From contig JACDGP010000018.1 in assembly GCA_013821605.1 (NCBI GenBank), positions 1 through 56,779 on the forward strand: DNA of 56,779 nucleotides, given 5' to 3'. This stretch comes from Herpetosiphonaceae bacterium. GTDB taxonomy: Bacteria; Chloroflexota; Chloroflexia; Chloroflexales; Kallotenuaceae. Positions 50,271-56,779 of the stretch are shown piece by piece. Under the pieces are notes generated by a model, which had not been told where the DNA came from, did no database searches, and saw only the letters and a list, made by a program, of their open reading frames with translations. The position numbers and the translations under genes were made by a program. Position 1 is the first letter of the stretch; every line of letters starts with the position of its first letter.

Positions 50271-51350
50271 ATGATCAACCAAGAGCGCCTACTCGATACC
50301 TTTTTGCATCTGGTTCAGATCGACAATCCATCGGGTCAGGAAGCGGCGATGGCGCAGTATGTCATGACGTGGTTGCGTGGGGAAGGGTTCGAAGCGCAGC
50401 AGGATGCGAAAGGTAATGTGTTAGCACAGCTCCCTGGGCAAGGCGCGCCCTTGTTGCTGAGTGGTCATCTCGATAGTGTGGCACCTGCTGTGGGCAAACA
50501 AGGGGTGGTGCGTGACGGCGTGGTCTATAGCGCCGGCCCAACCGTCCTGGGAGCTGATGATCTCGCCGGCGTCGCTGCGATCATGGAAGCGGTTCGCGCG
50601 GTGCGTGAGGCTGGGCGACCGTACCGGGCAGCCGAGATCGTCTTCTCGGTTGAGGAGGAGATCGGGCTGCGCGGTGCCAAGGCGTTGGATTGGAGTATGA
50701 TCACAGCGAAAGAAGGTGTGGCACTCGATCTTAACGGTGAGGTTGGCGGAATTTGTGTGGCCGCGCCCGCGCAAGATACGCTACGCGTCACGATCCATGG
50801 CAAGGCAGCCCACGCTGGCGTCGCTCCAGAGCAGGGTATTAACGCCATCCGGGTAGCTGCGGAAGCGATAGCAGCGATGCCGCTGGGCCGTATTGATGCT
50901 GAAACGACTGCGAATATTGGTACGATCAGTGGCGGTGCGGCCAAAAACATTGTGCCTGACCGGGTCGAATTATTGGGTGAGGCTCGGTCGCGCAACGCAG
51001 GCAAGCTGGCAGCACAAGTTGACCAGATGCGCCAAGCGTTTGAAGCAGCGGCACAACGACACGGGGCCTCCGTTGACGTGGTCGTCACCCATGAATATGG
51101 TGTCCAGTTGATCGATCCTGAAGCACCGATCGTGCAGTTGTGCCAGGCCGCAGCCCGGCAAGCTGGCTTAACGCCGACCTTGATCGAGACCGGCGGCGGC
51201 TCGGATGTTAATATCTATACGATGCATGGTATCAGCGCCGTTAATTTAAGTGTAGGTTACCGTGATATTCACTCAACCGATGAGCACATCGCGGTCGAGA
51301 GCATCGTGAAAACGGCTCGATTAGTCGCGGCCCTCCTGCAGATTATCTAG
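50271..51350 (+). CDS. M20/M28-type metallopeptidase (PepT-like)
   Basis: 359 residues from ATG 50271 (AGGA 5 bases upstream). Metal ligands: His in LSGHLDSVAP, bridging Asp in GADDLAGVAAI, Glu pair in FSVEEEIGLRG, and later Asp in ALDLNGEVG, with His in the DIHSTDEHI end. A dimerisation domain (about 165-280) sits in between (HAGVAPEQGINAI). The layout matches tripeptidase T-like M20 peptidases, which free N-terminal residues of small peptides. Two Zn ions expected. It starts 33 bases after the transpeptidase stop, so one operon is possible. Confidence 0.88.
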   Translation: MINQERLLDTFLHLVQIDNPSGQEAAMAQYVMTWLRGEGFEAQQDAKGNVLAQLPGQGAPLLLSGHLDSVAPAVGKQGVVRDGVVYSAGPTVLGADDLAGVAAIMEAVRAVREAGRPYRAAEIVFSVEEEIGLRGAKALDWSMITAKEGVALDLNGEVGGICVAAPAQDTLRVTIHGKAAHAGVAPEQGINAIRVAAEAIAAMPLGRIDAETTANIGTISGGAAKNIVPDRVELLGEARSRNAGKLAAQVDQMRQAFEAAAQRHGASVDVVVTHEYGVQLIDPEAPIVQLCQAAARQAGLTPTLIETGGGSDVNIYTMHGISAVNLSVGYRDIHSTDEHIAVESIVKTARLVAALLQII

Positions 51351-51378
51351 AGATGGAAACCATGTACGCGTATGACTT

Positions 51379-51396
51379 CAGAGCAAACGTGCTCTG
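51379..51396 (+). promoter_or_regulatory. Short hairpin between the peptidase and eno
   Basis: CAGAGCA (51379-51385) and TGCTCTG (51390-51396) enclose an AACG tetraloop. Either a weak terminator for the peptidase or part of the eno leader. Confidence 0.35.
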
Positions 51397-51417
51397 TGAA
51401 TGAGGTGTGGTGCTTGA

Positions 51418-52725
<1,308 letters not shown>

Positions 52726-52744
52726 TACAGGCCAGGCGAGTGAT

Positions 52745-52770
52745 GCAGCCGAGTTGCTCCGCTCGGCTGC
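52745..52770 (+). terminator. 9-bp hairpin after eno
   Basis: GCAGCCGAG (52745-52753) and CTCGGCTGC (52762-52770) around an 8-base loop, 20 bases after the eno stop. No T-run follows, but position fits a terminator. Confidence 0.5.
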
Positions 52771-52784
52771 CGCGGTGAGCACGT

Positions 52785-53924
52785 TTAGCAGCTATTGAGC
52801 GCGTTCCGGGCGGCCAGGACCCGCTCAATAGCTGCTTCAGGCGTCGAACCCAGGCTAGTAAGATGGCCCATCTTACGACCGGGACGAGCACGTTGTTTCC
52901 CATACAGGTGCAGCTTGACCTCCGGAAAAGCACAGGCCGCTGCCCAGTTGGGCTCGCCCCCCTCCCATCGATCGCCCAGCAGATTACACATGGCTGCCGG
53001 TTGCAGCAGCTCGGTCCCTCCTAATGGGAGGCCGCAGACGGCACGCAGCTGTTGCTCAAACTGGCTCGTCGTCGCCGCTTCGATAGTCAAATGACCGGAG
53101 TTGTGGGGCCGCGGTGCTAACTCATTGATCAACAGGCGCTGATCCGAAGTAACAAAGAATTCGACGCATAATATACCGACGACATCGAGTTGCTCAAGGA
53201 CGTCCCGTGCAATGTCGATAGCTGCAGCGGCCAACTCGGGTGCAAGGCGTGCCGGCGCGAGTGAAAGGTCAAGGATGTGGTTATGGTGAATGTTTTCGAT
53301 CACACCGTAATGGACGAACGTGCCATCTACGCCGCGCGCCGCGACGACTGATACCTCGCGCTCGAAAGCTACCCATGCTTCAAGGATCGCCTCCTGATCT
53401 CCTAAAGCGTGGAAGACCGGCTCCAGATCAACAGGGCGGCTCAGTTTATGCTGGCCTTTGCCATCATAGCCAAAGCCGGCAGTTTTGAGGACCGCCGGAT
53501 AGCCTATGTGTCCGAGGCCGTTTTCTAACTCCGCCAAGCTGTGCACGGGATGAAAGGGGGTGACGGGAAAACCGGCTTGCCGCAGAAAGTTTTTTTCGCG
53601 CAGGCGGTGTTGTGTGATGTCAAGGACGCGACCATCCGGACGAACGGGAACATACTCTGCTGCCAAGGCGGTAGCAGCAGCCGAGACATTTTCGAACTCA
53701 AAGGTGACGACGTCGACCTGTTGGACAAACGTACGAACGGCATCTAGATCATCATACTGTGCACACACAGCCTGGTCAGCGAGCTGTCCGGCAGGTGAGT
53801 CATGGTCGGGGCCGAAGCAATGGACGCGGTAGCCCATACGACGTGCAGCAAGGGCTAACATCCGCCCGAGCTGGCCATTACCTAAAATACCGACGGTCGC
53901 TCCGGGTAAGATCGGCGTGCTCAT
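52785..53924 (-). CDS. purK: N5-carboxyaminoimidazole ribonucleotide synthase
   Basis: 379 residues, full length. Makes N5-CAIR from AIR, bicarbonate and ATP in purine synthesis. [22 protein letters not shown] opens the pre-ATP-grasp domain; the ATP-grasp domain has [29 protein letters not shown] and [17 protein letters not shown]. The gene's ATG overlaps the purE stop in an ATGA at 53921-53924, so both are made from one coupled message. Its last codons form a 15-bp hairpin with a 20-base loop. Confidence 0.97.
   Translation of the reverse strand: MSTPILPGATVGILGNGQLGRMLALAARRMGYRVHCFGPDHDSPAGQLADQAVCAQYDDLDAVRTFVQQVDVVTFEFENVSAAATALAAEYVPVRPDGRVLDITQHRLREKNFLRQAGFPVTPFHPVHSLAELENGLGHIGYPAVLKTAGFGYDGKGQHKLSRPVDLEPVFHALGDQEAILEAWVAFEREVSVVAARGVDGTFVHYGVIENIHHNHILDLSLAPARLAPELAAAAIDIARDVLEQLDVVGILCVEFFVTSDQRLLINELAPRPHNSGHLTIEAATTSQFEQQLRAVCGLPLGGTELLQPAAMCNLLGDRWEGGEPNWAAACAFPEVKLHLYGKQRARPGRKMGHLTSLGSTPEAAIERVLAARNALNSC
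52787..52836 (-). terminator. 15-bp perfect inverted repeat at the 3' end of purK
   Basis: AGCAGCTATTGAGCG (52787-52801) and CGCTCAATAGCTGCT (52822-52836) are exact complements. The repeat overlaps the stop codon (52785-52787) and the final codons ([13 protein letters not shown] region). A short T-poor sequence follows on the minus strand, so it may act as an mRNA end protector rather than a terminator. Confidence 0.4.
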
Positions 53925-54427
53925 TCCGGCAGGAGATCCGCAAGGACCTTATTGGTCTGACCGGCGCGGAAGTGTAGGAGTTGCCCCCGCAGGGCAGGAC
54001 GGGTCAGCGCAAGGATCGAGACCGCCAGTAGGGCCGCATTGATGGCACCGGCTTTGCCGATGGCCAGTGTACCAACCGGAATCCCGGGTGGCATCTGCAC
54101 GATTGACAGCAATGAGTCCTGACCATGGAGCGCATGGCTTTCAACCGGAACGCCGAGGACCGGCAGTAAGGTATGGGCAGCAACCATACCGGGCAAATGG
54201 GCAGCACCACCGGCTCCAGCAATAATGACCGCCAGGCCGCGAGCCTCGGCAGTGGTCGCGAACTCGGTCATAAGCTGTGGCGTACGATGTGCCGAGACGA
54301 TACGACGTTCGTGGGGTATGCCGAACTGCTGCAACATATCGGCAGCATGGCGCATTGTCTCCCAGTCGGACTTGCTGCCCATAATAACCGCAACCAATGG
54401 TTGCGCCGGATCTGCTGTATCGATCAA
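53921..54427 (-). CDS. purE: N5-carboxyaminoimidazole ribonucleotide mutase
   Basis: 168 residues from TTG 54427, which has GAGGAA just upstream; the family's conserved part begins within ten residues ([15 protein letters not shown]), and the long upstream extension is implausible. Converts N5-CAIR to CAIR. Other motifs: [44 protein letters not shown] (in part) all intact. Start codon usage TTG makes translation weak unless coupled. PurE leads purK; the start region is 150 bases from the divergent ybjQ-like gene. Confidence 0.95.
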   Translation of the reverse strand: MIDTADPAQPLVAVIMGSKSDWETMRHAADMLQQFGIPHERRIVSAHRTPQLMTEFATTAEARGLAVIIAGAGGAAHLPGMVAAHTLLPVLGVPVESHALHGQDSLLSIVQMPPGIPVGTLAIGKAGAINAALLAVSILALTRPALRGQLLHFRAGQTNKVLADLLPE

Positions 54428-54576
54428 GATTTCCTCATGATGGACTAACGTGCCTAGAGAGGATACCAAGGGTCCGGTTCCCGTGCAACTACTTGCTGCG
54501 TAGTGGAGGGTGGAAGCTGGCGAACGGCTACAGTACAATGGGCCTAGTACATAGCTGATCGCCAAGGAGGAAGTCG

Positions 54577-54909
54577 ATGGATCACAACATGGTGAGCACA
54601 ACGTTTAACCTGCCGGGCTACACGATCCGGCGCAACATTGGCGTTGTGCGCGGCATTATCGTCCGCTCACGCAGTGTGGTGGGGGCGATTGGAGCAACCC
54701 TGCAAACGTTGGCTGGTGGGAATATTACGATCTGGTCCGAGTTGTGTGAGCAGACGCGGGAAGAAGCGTTCATGAGCATGATGCAGCATGCCGAGGCGCT
54801 GGGTGCAAATGCGATCATCGGCATGCGCTATGACGCAACTGAACTGGCGCAAGGGGTCACCGAAGTACTGGCCTATGGCACGGCGGTGGTCGTCGATACA
54901 GCGGGCTAG
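54577..54909 (+). CDS. YbjQ-family (UPF0145) protein
   Basis: 110 residues. [35 protein letters not shown] and [14 protein letters not shown] are the family marks. AAGGAGG is 6 bases before the ATG. The family is a conserved pentameric beta-alpha-beta fold of unknown role, formerly proposed to bind heavy metals. No signal peptide. The next small gene begins 8 bases after its stop, likely an operon. Confidence 0.93.
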   Translation: MDHNMVSTTFNLPGYTIRRNIGVVRGIIVRSRSVVGAIGATLQTLAGGNITIWSELCEQTREEAFMSMMQHAEALGANAIIGMRYDATELAQGVTEVLAYGTAVVVDTAG

Positions 54910-54917
54910 GAGGTGCG

Positions 54918-55172
54918 ATGCTGATAACTGTAGTCCTTGACCACCCGGACAACGATGTCGAGGTGGTGGGCCTAATCCCCGGCGAAACACTGGAAGCGCG
55001 CTTTGGCCCCCGTGGCTATACAGCTTACCGCCTGTTCGCAGCCGCTGCACGGCTCCTTTTTCTTGCCACGCAAAAAACTGCTAAGCCCGATATCGCTGCT
55101 GCTACCGAGATGCAACTCAACCGGGAAGCACAGTTCGTACGGCAACGGTTGGCTGAACTGGCGCGCCATTAG
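54918..55172 (+). CDS. Small hypothetical protein downstream of ybjQ-like gene
   Basis: 84 residues. I do not recognise it. It starts MLITVVLDHPDNDVEVVGL (beta strands), then an amphipathic YTAYRLFAAAARLLFLATQ helix, and ends EAQFVRQRLAELARH. No Cys, no signal peptide. GCTAGGAGGTG shows a good ribosome site just before the ATG. Tight spacing to the YbjQ gene suggests they are co-transcribed. A shadow ORF is unlikely since the opposite strand is worse and the ribosome site is strong. Confidence 0.6.
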   Translation: MLITVVLDHPDNDVEVVGLIPGETLEARFGPRGYTAYRLFAAAARLLFLATQKTAKPDIAAATEMQLNREAQFVRQRLAELARH

Positions 55173-55190
55173 CTTAGGGGCAAGCCGCTA

Positions 55191-55230
55191 GTTAAAAAAC
55201 AGCCCCGCCTCCAACTCGGAGGCGGGGCTG
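55191..55230 (-). terminator. Strong terminator of the VanW-domain gene
   Basis: A 12-bp GC-rich perfect stem (AGCCCCGCCTCC at 55201-55212 with GGAGGCGGGGCT at 55218-55229) with loop AACTC. On the minus strand it is followed by GTTTTTTAAC, so it terminates the leftward gene ending at 55249; the plus-strand pair probably uses it as a weaker stop. Confidence 0.88.
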
Positions 55231-55248
55231 CCCGTTGGAGCAACAGCG

Positions 55249-56691
55249 TTAGGGATGCGTCTTACCGATTGCCGGCGCAATGTTGGGATTGGCATCGCCG
55301 GGAACCCGGTTGACGCCATAGGGCACTGTTACACCGGGGCCATACAGGAAGAAATCGGCCCACGGACTATAATGGCTCGGCAGAATGTCGTGGTGCAGGA
55401 CCGCGCCATTGGCGGCGGTCACGATGCGCTGCATGGCAATATCCGAGCCGGGACGCCCGTGCACAATCTGACGTGTGCCACCGTACGGCAGTGATGAGTC
55501 GAACTGCCAGTTGGATAGGCCAGGCTGAACGACTTTGGACTCGAAGGGACCGACCATTTGGCTGGTGCGTCCATCATTCCAACCATACAGCGAGAAGGTG
55601 ACCGTCGCCTGATTGGGGTTGGTCGATGCTGCGACATACACTGGGCCGGCTGTGTCGTTGCGCCACTTAAAATCTACTTGCGGCGTGAAGACCGTGGCAT
55701 CGAAGCCCTTGATGTTTTCATAGAAGTTGATCATGTATGTATGTGGTGTGCGATCAACAATCCCCAGACCGGCGTAAAAGACTGCGCGGTACATCGTGGT
55801 CGAGACCTGGCACAAGCCACCACCGGTTACTTTCTGGAGCCTGCCACCCACGATCGCATAGCCGTCGACGAAGCCGTCATCAGAGGTAGCCGAGCCCAAG
55901 TTATTGCCGAAGGAAAAGACTTGGCCGGCTTGCACGACCTTGCCATTCATACGACCGGCACCGCGCGCGATGTTGTTGATGCGCTCAGAGAATGAACCAT
56001 AGTAACCGGTCGTGGCGGTGCCTAGCAAGGTGATGGGCAGCACCGCCTTGCGGGAGCTGGTCGGTACGGCCGAGTTGTCTAGGAGCTGGCGACCAAGCAG
56101 GCCAAGCTGAACGCGGTAAGCAGCTGGGGCAGTGGGGTGCAACTCCATACGCGCGCGTTCGAAGTATTGCACCAGATAGGAGTTGCCATCCGAATAGTTA
56201 ACTTCCTGGAAGGGTTCGGAGAGCGGGAAGCCAAAAACGGGCAAGCCACCATAGCTGGACCAAAATTGCAAGAAGGTATCCTGCAGCGTGTGCTTGGTCT
56301 GTGTGAAATACATGGTGCTGGCACTGCTTTTAGCAGCAACCGAGGCGAATGCGCCGCTGGCCCGCCCACCCACGAGACCCCGCCCGACTTGCGTCAATGA
56401 GACGAAGAAGGCATTGGGCAGCTCGGGATGCAGTTCGAAGCGCGCCCGCTCGAAGTATTGCACCTGCATACCATTTTCGGTGATGACCTCGGTCAGCGGC
56501 AGGCCAAAGATGCGCAGATCACCATTCGCTTCGTAGAAGCTCTTGATGCGCGTCGCAATGTTATGCCCTGTTTCCCCAAAATAGCGCACACTAGATGGTG
56601 CCGCCGCCGCTACCGGTCGGACAGCACTCAGGGGACTCAGCGCGAGCAGCAGGGTCATCAGGACGACAGCAAAACGTACCCGTGGTTTCAT
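55249..56691 (-). CDS. Secreted VanW-domain protein with two FGLP/ERARFE modules
   Basis: 480 residues from ATG 56691 (AGGAG 4 bases upstream; an in-frame ATG fourteen codons earlier lies close to the -10 box). Signal peptide: RVRFAVVLMTLLLAL...VAAAAPSS. Two copies of the module occur (about 33-108 and 122-200), each with IFGLPLTE or VFGFPLSE and then YFERAR(F/M)ELHP. The VanW domain follows (about 215-430): VQAGQVFSFGNNLG, GGLCQVSTTMYRAVFYAGL and a beta-rich end. VanW is of unknown function, but is widespread in envelope proteins. Anchorless, so secreted or bound through the modules. Has a strong promoter and terminator of its own. Confidence 0.9.
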   Translation of the reverse strand: MKPRVRFAVVLMTLLLALSPLSAVRPVAAAAPSSVRYFGETGHNIATRIKSFYEANGDLRIFGLPLTEVITENGMQVQYFERARFELHPELPNAFFVSLTQVGRGLVGGRASGAFASVAAKSSASTMYFTQTKHTLQDTFLQFWSSYGGLPVFGFPLSEPFQEVNYSDGNSYLVQYFERARMELHPTAPAAYRVQLGLLGRQLLDNSAVPTSSRKAVLPITLLGTATTGYYGSFSERINNIARGAGRMNGKVVQAGQVFSFGNNLGSATSDDGFVDGYAIVGGRLQKVTGGGLCQVSTTMYRAVFYAGLGIVDRTPHTYMINFYENIKGFDATVFTPQVDFKWRNDTAGPVYVAASTNPNQATVTFSLYGWNDGRTSQMVGPFESKVVQPGLSNWQFDSSLPYGGTRQIVHGRPGSDIAMQRIVTAANGAVLHHDILPSHYSPWADFFLYGPGVTVPYGVNRVPGDANPNIAPAIGKTHP

Positions 56692-56731
56692 GGGACTCCT
56701 AGTCGTGGAAGAAAAATGTTTCGTTTCTCCC

Positions 56732-56759
56732 ATTATAGTGGGCTTAAGCGATCCGTCAA
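56732..56759 (-). promoter_or_regulatory. Strong promoter of the VanW-domain gene
   Basis: Minus strand: TTGACG (56759-56754), 16 bases, TATAAT (56737-56732). Transcription would begin near 56725, 34 bases before the ATG. Confidence 0.7.
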
Positions 56760-56779
56760 TTTGAAAAGCGGATATGGCT

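Noticed and set aside
53921-54601. 226-residue form of PurE starting at 54601
   Set aside because: The first 58 residues have no resemblance to PurE and contain Cys-rich low-quality sequence; the TTG at 54427 with GAGGAA gives the normal length.

Overview
The window reads as chromosomal DNA of a moderately GC-rich Chloroflexota bacterium, most likely class Chloroflexia. No rRNA or tRNA is present, so this rests on gene content. Four secreted proteins carry modules that I associate with this phylum: an FG(L/F)P(L/V)(T/S) motif followed about 20 residues later by ERARFE-HPE. The histidine phosphatase/DUF3090/SCO1664-family trio (8841-10882) is a set known from Actinobacteria and Chloroflexi. 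The sigma factor, GuaA, enolase, PurE/PurK and VanW-domain genes fit. I see no phage, integrase, transposase or CRISPR array.

Layout. 1-8638: secreted or envelope proteins (a 5'-truncated glycoside hydrolase, a GHL10-type glycoside hydrolase, a lipoprotein, a modular secreted protein) mixed with DUF507, a histidine phosphatase and a membrane-tailed FAD oxidoreductase. A lower-GC stretch (about 6660-7510) holds a methyltransferase relic. 8841-10882: the phosphatase/DUF3090/SCO1664 operon. 14151-10879 (leftward): an S41 peptidase, two overlapping paralogous small proteins and a GT4 glycosyltransferase. 14246-18632: SbcD-like nuclease, CruF-like membrane protein, SDR enzyme and a group 1/2 sigma-70 factor ending in a strong terminator.

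18738-25655 looks accessory: sulfotransferase, small ABM-like protein, a 904-residue XRE/NB-ARC/TPR/LuxR regulator with a promoter and a 12-bp palindrome, a phosphohistidine-domain protein lacking its ATP-grasp partner, and a methyltransferase. 25784-31897: guaA, then an envelope-lipid-like unit (LPG-synthase-type flippase and FAD oxidoreductase) under a near-consensus promoter, a CNNM/CorC protein and a Nudix hydrolase. 32113-38930: a second accessory block with a CPBP protease, a deazaflavin-type reductase and a dienelactone hydrolase flanked by a degenerate copy of the CPBP gene tail, then an ABC exporter and a two-component system whose response regulator is split by an in-frame TAA.

42978-38941 (leftward): MOSC protein, GT87-type membrane glycosyltransferase, YdcF/SanA-like protein and a ComEC-type channel without its nuclease domain. 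43256-47660: SGNH hydrolase, an ABC-2 exporter and two YtxH-like proteins, one carrying LEA-like 11-residue repeats. 47802-56691: LOG-family protein, penicillin-binding protein, M20 peptidase, enolase, purE-purK, YbjQ protein, a small unknown protein and a VanW-domain secreted protein.

The points most worth a second look are the interrupted response regulator, the CPBP-tail direct repeat, the S41 peptidase with Thr where the catalytic Lys is expected, the LEA-like YtxH protein, the hybrid regulator with its palindrome, and the secreted module shared by four unrelated proteins.
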